A stretch of DNA of 64,000 nucleotides from contig JAJKFH010002781.1 of assembly GCA_023333565.1 (NCBI GenBank), positions 974,549 through 1,038,548 of the forward strand. The letters are read 5' to 3'. Each line of letters opens with the position of its first letter. Within the stretch, counting starts at the first letter, position 1. The notes under the pieces are model-generated. The model worked only from the letters and a program-made list of their open reading frames with translations, was not told where the DNA came from and did no database searches. Positions 22,926-33,905 of the stretch are shown here, piece by piece. The position numbers were made by a program, and so were the translations under genes. The DNA comes from Puffinus mauretanicus (lineage: Eukaryota > Chordata > Aves > Procellariiformes > Procellariidae).

Positions 22926-25360
22926 ATATGGTTTGACTGACACCTCTTCATTTCAGTAAAGAGAAAAAAAGATAAACAGAAAGGTTTTTGACTTGCAGTG
23001 AATATTAGTTTTCTATTAGATATTTAAAAATTCTAAGCTTGCAGTTGCATTTGTATTATTTAATAATATATTAAACCCAGGGAACACCGAAGAAAGCATG
23101 CTGGAAGTAAAAGCAGCATCAAAATCAATTTACAACTGTGGCATAGGATAAGGATGTCTACTATTCTTGGGTATACAGTTAGGTTTTTAGCAAAAGCACG
23201 ATCAACTAAGGTGGCAAATGCTCTGACACAAGACTGTCATTCAGAATTTGAATGTCCAATGGGTCTTAAATACTATTACTTCAGGAAAAAAAAAAATCAG
23301 TGGTTACAGCTGCTCCTTCCAAAAAACTGTTTGATCTTTGTTCAACTGCAGGTACCCTTTTGACTCCTGTCCTCACAGTTATTTAGGAATCTATCCTTTA
23401 TTTCAGCTGTTACTCTTTTTTGCAGTAGCTCTGAATTGTATCATAAAGATTGTACTATGCAACCTTTGTGCTAGACTGGGAAGTGCAGTGACATTGGATT
23501 AATAAATTATAAATAGATTAAAGATCTTCATAAAGCTATCACAGTGATGACTCTTGGGTATGTTTCTTAAGTCTTCGGTGCTGAGACTGGGGTAAATTGA
23601 TAACAGCAGATACAGAGATATAATAAGTGATACTCTTCCTGTAGTAAGTGATAACTTTTGCACCCACTATTTTTGATTTGCATCTCTCTTATGAGTATAT
23701 AGATCAATGATCTGTAGATATTTGCCTCCTGAGTCATTTTCCTTAAATATGTGTGCTGGTGGTATCACAGGCCATCTCCATGGAAACAATTGTGATACTA
23801 CAAACAGTGAGTTGTGACATCATTAAGTGAATCAATAAGGAGGAATGTTTGTAAATAGAAAACAAACGTCTATAAAACAATTTAGTAAATTATAGTGAGA
23901 AATGCATAATACTGTCTATGTAGTAGATCTATGTAGTAGTGTTCAAGGGCTTTTTGCTGTCAAGAAAGTTAAATTTTTTTAAAGTTTGTTGGAATATGAT
24001 GGCAGCTCTTTAAATTAAATCACTGTCAATCTCTTTCAGCTGACAGTGTGAGCATATTTAAATAGCTTTATGGCTACAGTACCATATGTTGCAGTTAGTA
24101 CAAAAATGCAAATTTCTCAGTGGAAAAAATTCTCTGTCTTAGGGTGAACAGAAATAATGACTTCATTCCTGATATTGTTGTCTTTATTGATGTAACTTCT
24201 GACATAATTAGATTATATGAACTCTATAAATACATTACCTTCTCAAGTTGCATTTTCTGCTGGAAATTTGCTGTAAGGAATAAATATTTCAGTTCCTTCC
24301 ATTTGTACCTTTGTCATATAGCTTTCCTTTTTTGTTGTTGTTCACTGGCTTCTTCATCCCCCAACTTAGAAAAAGAATTACATCACTACAAATAAATTAT
24401 TTTTCTCATACTCTTCTGAACATCAGCAGACTCTTCTATGGGCATTGCATGCATACTCTTACTCTTCACCTAATTAATTAGAACTTTCGTTAGAAATTAC
24501 CATTGTGGGCTTTTTAAAATTGAACGTGTAGCAAAAACGCTCAGCATCTCAACAATCATGTCATATATTTATTACTGTCTTGCACACAGTAAGTCTTTTA
24601 TCTATTTGTACTTGATATATGAAACCCTACCAGTTCCATTTGAAAGAGCGGCTTTTACTTTCAGTACCAAAGAATGTAAAATTTTCTTGTATTTAATTAT
24701 TTACCCAAAGCATAGTCTAATGAAGGTTTGGCAATAGAACTGATTAAACCTATTTGAAATTCTACTCCAAAATTGTTCATCTGGATGTCCAGAGTTATTC
24801 ATGTGTGCTTTTTAATCAGTAACAGTTGCCAGAGCACCCAAAAGAGCCCAGAAGAGAATTATTGGATTACCTTTTGCTTACGGCTGCATCCTCCAGCCTA
24901 TTCCAGGAAGCTGGCAAAGGATGTGTTACTTATAACTGATGGAAATACTCACGAGTTCCTTAATCCCTTATATTTGTCATTTATAGCTCTAGAAAGGGTA
25001 TTTAGAACTGCCACAGGAATAGGCAAATAATTGTATTTTGACAATTGTTTTGCAGATGTTCATTGTGGCATTGTCTTTTCTGTTACCTGACAATTGAAAG
25101 AGAAGAATTCTGAAGAACAGTAAAGTCAATGTAAGTTGCACCAGTGTGTCAATAAGTATACCTATCGCAAAGTGCATGAAAGCAGTAGGATGTAGCCTGA
25201 ATATGTTCTGAAAAATGATCTCAAGCAAAATATTCTTGTAGATATAACCCATCAATATAAGTTTAAGCTGAATAGAGGTTATTTTTCCATCAATGCCCTT
25301 TAGGGGTTATTGTAACACTGGGAATACTGCTGTGGGATATCATTATGGGAGTTTTGGTGG
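22926..25360. other. AT-rich desert, no gene seen
   Basis: No supportable gene. A small near-repeat (gtctatgtagtagatctatgtagtag) occurs at about 23914-23940. The frames at 24120-24395 and 24773-25030 have no recognisable motif. Confidence 0.55.
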
Positions 25361-25831
25361 TGAGGAGATTGCGTCCAAAGAAGAGCAATGAAGCTGCTGA
25401 AGGGTCTAGAGAACAAGTCCTATGAGGAGCGGCTGAGTGAACTTGTGTTGTTCAGTCTGGAGAAAAGGAGGCTGAGGGGAGACCTTGTTGCTCTCTACAA
25501 CTACCTGACAGGCGGTTGTAGTGAGGTGGGTGTCGGTCTCTTCTCCCAAGTAACAACTGATAGGACAAGAGAAAATGGCCTCAAGTTGCACCAGGGGAGG
25601 TTTAGATAGGATGTTAGGAAAGAATTCTTCACTGAAAGGGTTGTCAAGCACTGGAACAGGCTGCCCAGGGAAGTGGTGGAGTCACCATCCCTGGAGGTAT
25701 TTAAAAGACGTGTAGATGTGGTGCTTAGGGACATGGTTTAGTAGTGGACTTGGCAGTGTTAGGTTAACGGTTAGACTTGATGGTCTTAAGGGTCTTTTCC
25801 AACCTTAATGATTCTATGATTCTATTCTATG
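25361..25831 (+). mobile_element. CR1 LINE, 5'-truncated
   Basis: About 470 bp of CR1 3' end. The ORF2 C-terminal coding block (frame 25388-25609) has a TAG where it reaches 25607-25609, followed by the 3' UTR and the terminal gattctatgattctattctat. The 3' UTR carries the gtgcttagggacatggttta block, which is shared with the copy at 53544-53755 but not with those at 12001, 22496 or 39725. This marks a different CR1 subfamily. Confidence 0.92.
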
Positions 25832-26829
25832 AAATGTATGAGAAGTTACAGGTGACATTAAACACATTCAAACACATTGTATCTGGAGCTGTGCAGAAGA
25901 CATTGTATTCAAGGAGTTAGTGATCTTGAACAGGCCATGTCTGCTCTATTGAGCCTTATACTCAGGGCTTGAAATGTCTGTATGTTACTAATACAATCTG
26001 TAATTTATAAGATCTTTGGGAAAGGTAAACTGTATGTGGATCAAAGGGTGGGATGTGATGACCGTGACTGGGAGACCGCTGTACACCCAGGAGTCAGTGA
26101 TCCACAGAATAATCCAGGCTTGTGCTGGGCTGGGCTGTGCTGCGCATCCAGCCTGCCCTTCAGGCATTGCTCTGCAGCCCAAACCCCACAGCTGCAGGAC
26201 AAGCTCAGCCAGCTCAGCATAGTAGGGCAGCCTGCAGGCAGCGCCCACTGAGATTACGCCTCCTGCATGGCCTTGCCTTTATCTAAAAGTGTGGGGAAAA
26301 GCTGTCATGTGAGCATCCTTTATGAAGAGAGTGGTTTTCTTGTAAGAAAATTATACAAGAGCTCAAATAACCAAAAAAGGAGGATCTTCCTTCTACAGAC
26401 CATATCTGCTCAGTGTGCCATGGGAAAATCTCTCTGGGCCTTGCCCATTGCTGCACAAATGTGGGGTTCCCAGCATCTGAAGGGACACAAGACTTGTGAT
26501 CCATGTAACTCTTCTTATTAAAACAGCTATCAACAGCCATTTGCTGTTAAGCCTTTCTTATTGATATCCAGAAATAACTCTGCACCGTATGCCTCTCTCT
26601 TTTATCTCAATCCCTCCTCCCTCAGTGCAAAACAAACATACACATATACACAAGAGTTTCCAATAAAAGTATTTTGTGCGTAATAAAACTGGCAAAAGCT
26701 TTATTTATTCCCTTGTGCTCTGTATGATAAAGGTGAGGCATATATGACGAGGCTGTCAATCTGATCACAGATCAGGAAAGCTATTGGACAGCATATTTCC
26801 TGAGCATCCTCATACTAACTCTATTAAGT
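25832..26829. other. No gene seen; GC-rich patch at 26050-26280
   Basis: Within this stretch about 230 bp (26050-26280) is clearly richer in G+C than its surroundings, with repeated ctgggctgggctgtgctg-type sequence, and is open in several frames on both strands. Open frames in many phases at once reflect composition and not coding. The origin is unknown; an old LTR is possible. Confidence 0.4.
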
Positions 26830-27424
26830 GAAGCTAATTTTGTGGGCTTTGAGACAAAGGAAAATTCTCCCTCCTGGTCCACTAGAGTCAACTTTACCTC
26901 GGACCCCAAGGTTCATCCAGACACAGTGTGATATAGCCAGGCTGCTGTGTCTCCCAAGTCTAGCCAACAGTGGCGTGTACTCCTGGTAGGTGCCCATCCA
27001 CCCCCACACACATGGTGCAAACATGGCCAGCCATAGAAACCAACATGGTGCCTTTACTGGCACCATGTAAACATGGCCAACATAGACAACACAGACCCAT
27101 TCCTCCTTTCTGGTTGAGCAGGGTTTAGGTTCACTTAGTGAAGAATACACATACCCTAAATCTTTTGCTTCACAGACGCAACCACATTCACAGACACCTG
27201 GAATATTACCACACACTCCAAGTCCTTTCCTATCCCTGTGCAGATCCCCATCCCTTTACCCAGCCACTGGCTCAGACCTGGGGTCTTCCTGAATGCCTCC
27301 TATGACTTGCTGGCTAGTCCAGCTCAAAGTTTGATAGTAAAAAAGACACATGCATGCATGCAAGTACACACACAGAACAGAGAAGGGTCACAGCAGTTCA
27401 CACAGAAAAGTATTAGAAATGGAT

Positions 27425-27430
27425 TTTAAT
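27425..27430 (-). terminator. Putative poly(A) signal of antisense LTR
   Basis: Minus-strand ATTAAA (tttaat on +), about 90 bp downstream of the minus-strand TATA box. Confidence 0.35.
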
Positions 27431-27515
27431 AAGAAAACAAGACATCCTGCAGTGGTCAGGTGCAGGGCTCAATCAGGCAAGTGAATTGATCCGCACCTTG
27501 CTCTTGCTCAGCTGG

Positions 27516-27527
27516 CCCCTTTTATCC
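27516..27527 (-). promoter_or_regulatory. TATA box, minus strand
   Basis: The minus strand reads GGATAAAAGGGG, a strong TATA-box match in a locally GC-rich setting. Confidence 0.45.
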
Positions 27528-27960
27528 TCCTTCCTCTCCACTTCCCTTTCTCATTCTTCCTCTCCATCCACATTGATCCTTCCCTTCCTTCATCCTTGTC
27601 TCCTCCCAGCTAAAAAGTCCATCCCTAATTTAATGGTCACAGTTTTGCTGCATCCATACCCAAAATTGCTACTTCTGATATAGTTACCTAGGGCATTCCA
27701 GCCTCATACAATAGGAGTGATAGAGTAACCTAGCCAATCAAACCATCCTTGCAGGTTATGCTTACCAAGGCCACACTGGCGTTGAAGGATTTCACTCCCC
27801 AAGAGGCCTCCAATTCTCTCAGTTACCTGTGGGGTTTGGCTGTCTCTCACCTCACTCCCCCTTAACCATTTGTGAAATCCAACCGTTTCTCATAGTGAGA
27901 CCCATAGCAGCTTCTTAATCCTGTGTCCAGCAATTTCTCATGATCAGTTCACTTAGCTAA

Positions 27961-29189
27961 ACCTCAGGCTGGGGCTTAGTCTTCTGCCTATGTACCTTAA
28001 CAAATTGGATGCGGACTCTGCAGTGCTTTGCTTAATTTTAACACTGGGAGAAACAGTTTTAGAAATTAATGAACATACAGATTTGCATCTCTTGATAAAT
28101 AAATTGTCTTTTTACCACTTCACATTCAGAGTAAAATCTGCATTTTTCTGACATGCAGTGCTCTATTCCATCAAATGTATTTTCATGGGAGAACTACAGT
28201 ATTAACACACTGTTAAGCAAAAGTGCATAAAGTATTATTATAGATGCATATATAATTGATTTTCCACTGACATATAGAATTAATTTTCCACTGCCTTATA
28301 AATTAACTTTGATTAATGAATCTTCATCTTTGAACCTTTATCTTTAATCACTACAAATGAGTGTATATATACATATATAAGCAAAGAATGGAGCAACATT
28401 CATTGGAATGAAATGATGTATGCCTATATACCCTGTTGGCAGTTGTTTTTTATGAGAAATTATAGTAGACAAGGAAAGTTAGTTTCTGTTTTGGTCAAGT
28501 TCAATAAGGCCTAAGACATTAAAAGTTCTGGGAAGGGTTGAGGCAGAACTTTTAGATTGAGAATGATCTTAAGAGTTTGAGATTTATCATTTTGTAGACA
28601 TTTTTCTAGAAGTAAACATCACTTCCTTGCTTATACAAGTGAACAAATGATCCACAGCGATCAATCCTTTGTTTTACTTTTCTAGCAAAATAGGTGATAC
28701 AGATAAAAAAATGCACACTGACAAACAAAACCAATAAATCGGGCACTGCTAACGTATTAAGCTCTGCAGCCTAGATAATTTAATAAAATTTTTTTTCTAT
28801 ATTTTATTACTGAAGCTGACCTCAAGGTTCATGCCTTTCTGAGAGTTTCTCCAGAGGATAAAAACATATTTGGAGTGCTACCACTGATGCTGAAATAAAG
28901 TACTATTATCTCACATGGACTTTTGATGACTAAAATAAGAATAAATAAAATAAATCTTGAGGTTACTGGAAACAACTTGGGATTTTCCAAAACGCCAATA
29001 GCAAAATGGCAACATCAGGTGTAGAAAAGAAAGCCAAGACTTCAAAGGATGTTTTAGAGTGTTTTTTTTCAGAAGAGAGTGTATTTGATAGTCTTTGGGC
29101 AATGACTAATAGATGTTTGCTGAACTTGCCAAAACCCTCTAAACCTAGATATTCTCTAGGTTTCCTTTCCCATTGTTTTGCCATCTGTT
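27961..29189. other. AT-rich desert, no gene seen
   Basis: No supportable gene. An alternating tgtatatatacatatata tract lies at about 28363-28379. Confidence 0.55.
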
Positions 29190-30730
29190 ACATTAAAAAA
29201 CCCCACTTTTTTCCTAATGTCTAATCTAATTCCTCTTTTCTGCAAGCTGAACTGTTTTCTTCTGGTCCTTCCCTGAACAAATATGTTAAATAATTTATCA
29301 TCATCCTCTTTTTAATCACATTATATATGCTAGACTATTATCACAACCCCTATCCCTTTTCCTTCTTTTTTCAAGGTAAATTTCATTCCTTCAACCTTTC
29401 TGAGAGGTCTTATTTTTTGAACATTTTCGTTTGGGTTGTTCCTCTTCTGTGGACTTCCATCATTTGTGTTTCTAAAAATGCTGTGACCTAAAGGAGATGC
29501 TGTATGCCACTAGAAACCTTATTTGGGAAAAATAGAACAGAAAATCCTATTCTTTCTATGTTCCTCATTCAACACTCCTACTGATTATACTCCAGATTAA
29601 GATTTGCCTTTTTGCATCATCTTGTCTTGCACACTCTTGTCTCACATGCAGTTTGCAATCCATTCTAAGTCCAACATCATCTTAATTTCCACTGTCTGGT
29701 CAGATTTATATTTCTATTTTTCATTTTTACTATAACCTTTTACAGTCTAGTTTGTTATATTAGTGCTTACTAAATTTCATATTGTTGATTTTGGACATTT
29801 TCTCCAATTAGTTAAGAGGATTTTGGGTTTGGATGCTGCCCTCAAGAGTGTTTGCAATTCACTAACAAGAGCAAATGCAATATATGTATTGTCTATTCAG
29901 TCAACCTGGTCAGTAACAAAAATATGTAGAGGTTGACGCTTCAGTAAACCTTTCAAAATATAGTTTCTCCAGCTTGATTGCAAACTATATGTAGATACTC
30001 TTTGAGTATGATTTTTCACCTAATTATATACCTATTCTGGCAATTTCAGCCATTTTTCCCCCTTTTTATTCAAGAGATTGTTATATGTTACAATGTCAAC
30101 AGCCTTTCTGAAGTGCTGATATAACCCCTTTACTGATTATTATCCAATAGCATAGTTATCCTGTCAAAGAAATAAATTAAATGGTTTTCTACTCTTTGGT
30201 CTAAATACATCAATTTGAGCTCTTCCCCCCCGCCCCCACCCCCACCCCCCCTTTATTCTCTGTAAAATTATAATTTATTTCATAATTTATTCAGGTATTT
30301 TTTTCTGGAAACAAAATCAGGATCAGTGGTCTATAATTCTACTGACCCTGCTTTTCTGCCCTTTTTCATATAAGTACTGTATTTGCCTTTCTCCAGTCCT
30401 CTGGGACCTTCCTCCTATTCCAAGAAGTCTCAGTGCTAATCGCTAACAGTTTGGGCACTGCATCAGCTTGTTCCTTCAGTGCTCCAGGGAGAATTTCATA
30501 AGACCCTGCCAACTTGAATATCTCTAACTTTCCTCTGACTGTTCACTCCTTACTTTATCGTATACTCATCTTTTGATAAAAATTAATTTTGCTAAATTTC
30601 TGATTATAGTTAATGTTTTTTATTTTGACAGAAACAAAGAAACCACTTACATGCCAGTATTTCTTATTTCATCTGTTATTTGCTTGTGTTTGATATATAA
30701 TAGCTCATTTGGCAGTGAATTATTTGAGAA
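29190..30730 (-). mobile_element. Ancient L3/CR1-type LINE, antisense
   Basis: The + strand carries, in order and with many small changes, the antisense landmarks of the old amniote L3-like CR1 family: ttcctaatgtctaatctaattcc (29211), a cctcttctgtggact block (29440), a ttgttgattttggacattttctccaatt block (29782), ctttgagtatgatttttcacc (29999), cctgtcaaagaaataaatta (30161), agtggtctataattctactg (30326), ctttctccagtcctctgggac (30388) and ctaatcgctaacagtttgggc (30437). Together they span about 1.5 kb of ORF2. Divergence is heavy, no frame stays open, and a C-rich expansion interrupts it at 30225-30251. It is much older than the ATTCTATGAT-ended CR1 copies here. Limits are approximate and recognition is from family memory. 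Confidence 0.75.
30225..30251. repeat. C-rich tract (G-run strand on minus)
   Basis: Runs of 7, 5, 5 and 7 cytosines separated by single bases. The minus strand therefore has four closely spaced G runs, which could form a G-quadruplex, and the plus strand could form an i-motif. Confidence 0.75.
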
Positions 30731-33320
30731 GATTAACATTCCTGATGTTTTCAGGGTGCCCATTTCAGCATTAATATTTATGTGACGACTGGATTAGATT
30801 ATGACAATTAATGGCAGCACTTGAAATACCTCAATAAGTATTTTGAAAGCCCATTAAGTAACATCTCTTAAAACTTTGGCCTATGTATTAATTGAAAACT
30901 TCACCAAAAAACATCAGAGGATCAAGGAATTGTGCAACTGGTTATGCTTTTTCTTTTTGGTCTGAGATAGTATTCTTGGTTGTGGATAATAAATAAACTG
31001 GTAATGTGTTGGGTAAGGATTGTGTTTTGGGGTCCTCGGAGAAAGACTGATGGTGTGCAGGACCAGTGTGTGAAGACAGAATAATATGCTTGAAAAGGGA
31101 AAGTTGGAATACTTGGGGTACACAGTGTAGATACTGAGTACCAGGAAAGATGAACAAAGTGATGGAACATCTTGTTTTGAACTGGGTGTTCACTGATACA
31201 TAAAGTGCTTTAACTACCTCAGGTAGTATTGCTCAGGTGACTTCAAGAAAATAAGCTCCCCTCTGGTACATCTCCATTTACATATCTAAATCAAGGAAGC
31301 AAAGTCAAGTGAAGTATTTGGTGGGTCAGAGAGGAAGCTGTTCACTGCTTCACTAACCAAAGAGCCTTTTTCAGTTGTTTGCTCCAGCCTCAGTGTAAAG
31401 TCACAAACAATCCTTGCCCGTTTCTGACAGAAATAGTTTTGTAAGGATTCGATACAGCCAGTGTATAGAGGAGTATTTTAGTCACTCACTTTGAAGTGAT
31501 AATGAGAGGGGAGAAAAGGTACCTGCACTGGCTCCCCAATTGCCTCCACTGAATGGCATCTCTGCTCTATTTTTGCAGCCTTAAAGTCATGATGGTCCTT
31601 TGACTCCTTCCTGTAAAATTGATTGGTATGTAAGTGACATTTTCTTTGTCTTTCCTAGGGAGCCATTGCCACGAACTAAAGCTTTGAATGCTGTGGCTTT
31701 AGGTTTTAGACTGTGTTCAGTTACTAAGGTTACCTTAATAACAAAGTGATGATATTGCTTTTAAATTTCAACAGTACCTTTAATAAAAACCATTAAGCTT
31801 TTGGGTTTTGAGCTAGTGAGGGAGAGGATATATGGCTGTATTTGTGCACTGGGAGGAGGCTCAAGATCTAGCTTAAGCACAGATCTAATACTGTAAATAT
31901 AACCTATCAGTCTTTTCAGTAGCATATATAGTCAAAAGAGGTCAGAGGACAGGAATACTGGGCATTCTCTTTGGCATCTTAAGGTGTCATTTCACTCACA
32001 ATTATTTATCTTTTGTCAGCATGCAGAGCTGAGGCTTCTAGTCAATCCCTGCATACCTACAAATGTTTCTATATTGTCATTCAGTGCAATTATCTCTATT
32101 ATCTGTAGTAGCTAGCACCTTAAAACAAGATAGGAAATCTGAAAGAAGGATTCAGTAAACTATTTTGAACAGCTAAACTTTCTCATGTGTTCAAATAACT
32201 TAAAAGTGTTAAGGCTCCCAGGAAAACTCAATCAAAAACAGTACTTTAAGAAATCTATTTTATCTTGTTTCTTTTTTGTTTTGGGACTATCTTTCTATAA
32301 TGGGTCAAACATTTATGGCATATTAATGAATATAAGTGGTGAAGTGCAGATCACTGCAGGACAAGTATATATTATAATGATCAACTTAAGCGATTAATAA
32401 CACTGTCATCTTGGCTTATTCAAGTGTAACCTAGGTTCTATTTAGTGCAAGTCTCCTGGAAATTTATCATAGTGTAATTAAAGTGAAGGAAAGAAAGAAA
32501 TGCTGAAGGTGGTGATAATGAGTGATCAGGAACATCTGGCAATTATTCTTAGCTTTAAAGATTTTGAGCACTTAGTGAGTGTACCCCTTGCTGCTATAAA
32601 GTGAAATGAACAAGTAGGCTCTAAAGGTATGTTGAAAAGTGAAGTAAAAATGCAGATTATCTTTTCAGCAACTCATTAAAAAATACTGAAGTTGTTTCAA
32701 GAATTTCTCCCTGGATACATATGAGGAAAAAATAGACCTTGATGTAAATGAGATTCCCTAGAGTCATCATCACTAACAGAGCTAGAGACAAGCCCAGGTA
32801 TTTTGGGTTATCAACATGCAGAGAAACTCTTACATTTGTGAACAATGTGCTGAATCATGACTTTATGCTATGTAGTTTTCATCAGTTACACTACAATAGG
32901 AAAGACTACAGTCAATAGAAAAGATTACAGTGACCAGTGATAAGTTATGCTGATGATATTCTTCTTTGTTTTCTTAACCAGTTTGCTCTCATGATATTCT
33001 TTGATATTTTTAACAAAACAGTTCATAAAGCTAACATCACCATTTTTATTATAGATTACAATTTTTTAGTTCACGATTCTTATTTTCTCTCAACAATAGA
33101 GATATCACTAAATGAGTTTTCCCAGTCCACCTCAGGTCAGAATTTGTCAAAGGAAAACCTTCTCAGTTCGCATAATTTAAACCAGATTGGGATTAAAACT
33201 GTTTCTTGATGTATTAACAACATGCAGTTGTTACACCTACAATTTTATAAACACCTTTACCTTATCCCAAATTTATCCCCAAAGGTTCTAATCACACCAA
33301 AACACACACATGTGCATACA
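30731..33320. other. AT-rich desert, no gene seen
   Basis: No supportable gene. Three overlapping minus-strand frames near 30914-31193 are open together because of composition, and none has a recognisable motif. Confidence 0.55.
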
Positions 33321-33340
33321 TGACACACACACACACAGAG
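33321..33340. repeat. (CA)n microsatellite
   Basis: gacacacacacacacagag, with a looser acacacacatgtgcatacat stretch just before it. Confidence 0.8.
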
Positions 33341-33350
33341 TTACAAGCAT

Positions 33351-33589
33351 ATCTCCTCTCTAGAAGAACAGGTGGCTTGCCAGTAAACACCCAGCCTCCT
33401 GGAAGCGGGGCTGCCCTGCTTGCACACCCCTCCTGTGGCAGATGTCCTTGTGTCCACTTGTTGTCCCTACCCTGCGGGGAGCAGCCACTCGCTGGGACAG
33501 GACCCTCACGGCATCGGACAGGGATGCTGCTCCCTCTGGCCTGGGCAGGGGCTGTGATGCCACAGGGTGACTTCTGGCAGTACCAAATC
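33351..33589. other. GC-rich patch of unknown origin
   Basis: About 240 bp stands out from the AT-rich background, with several CpGs (gcgggg, ctcgctgg, cacggcatcgg). It is open for 127 codons on + (33320-33703) and 67 on - (33360-33563). Neither peptide has a motif I recognise. The plus frame runs straight on into the dispersed repeat copy B, which argues against a real exon. It could be an unassigned LTR or a small regulatory island. Confidence 0.4.
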
Positions 33590-33905
33590 AGGTTTCACTC
33601 CTGTCGTTTCCACTCCAAGGTCTCTTCCTCCTGTTATGAATTTTCATGCTTTTTTTATACTTCTTATCAGGCTAATTCCTTCTTTATATCAAAAGCCTCG
33701 TAAGTCTCTGATTGCTTTCTAATCCTGCTGATGGTCGTCTTCCTCTCTAAAATGATCAGCTTTAGGCAAATGGATTCAGACAGTTCTGAGTATTCAATCC
33801 AGACATAAATACTATTTCTACTCAAATTCTCATTTTACCAGGTTATCCAGGCCAATCATTTGCCAAGGGTGGGCCACACAAGTACCTCACAGAATTTAGC
33901 CCTAA
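33590..33905 (+). repeat. Dispersed repeat of unknown family, copy B
   Basis: Counterpart of copy A at 7665-7985, same strand. Shared landmarks in order are ccactc, atgaattttcatg (33639), a T-rich stretch ending tatcagg, aattccttctt, gatggtcgtcttcctct (33732), aaatgatcag, gtattcaat followed by cagacata, and a late acctcaca block. The open frame entering from the left stops shortly after the tatcagg block, so coding potential is not shared with copy A. No terminal repeat, poly(A) tail or target duplication is evident. Confidence 0.6.

Larger units (their letters stand above)
26830..27960 (-). mobile_element. Probable antisense LTR or ERV remnant
   Basis: This block is richer in G+C than its flanks and has compact promoter-like signals on the minus strand: GGATAAAAGGGG at 27516-27527 (TATA box) and ATTAAA at 27425-27430, about 90 bp further downstream in minus-strand terms. 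A TATA box closely followed by a poly(A) signal in a non-coding block is typical of an LTR. A short catgcatgcatgcaagtacacacac run lies at about 27350-27373. I cannot find TG...CA termini or a target duplication, so the limits are rough and the two ends may not belong to one element. It could also be a host promoter, but no exon follows. Confidence 0.4.

Noticed and set aside
33320..33703. 127-codon plus-strand frame, possible small protein
   Set aside because: It runs from a CA microsatellite through a GC-rich patch into a dispersed repeat. It has no recognisable motif, and the minus strand is also open.
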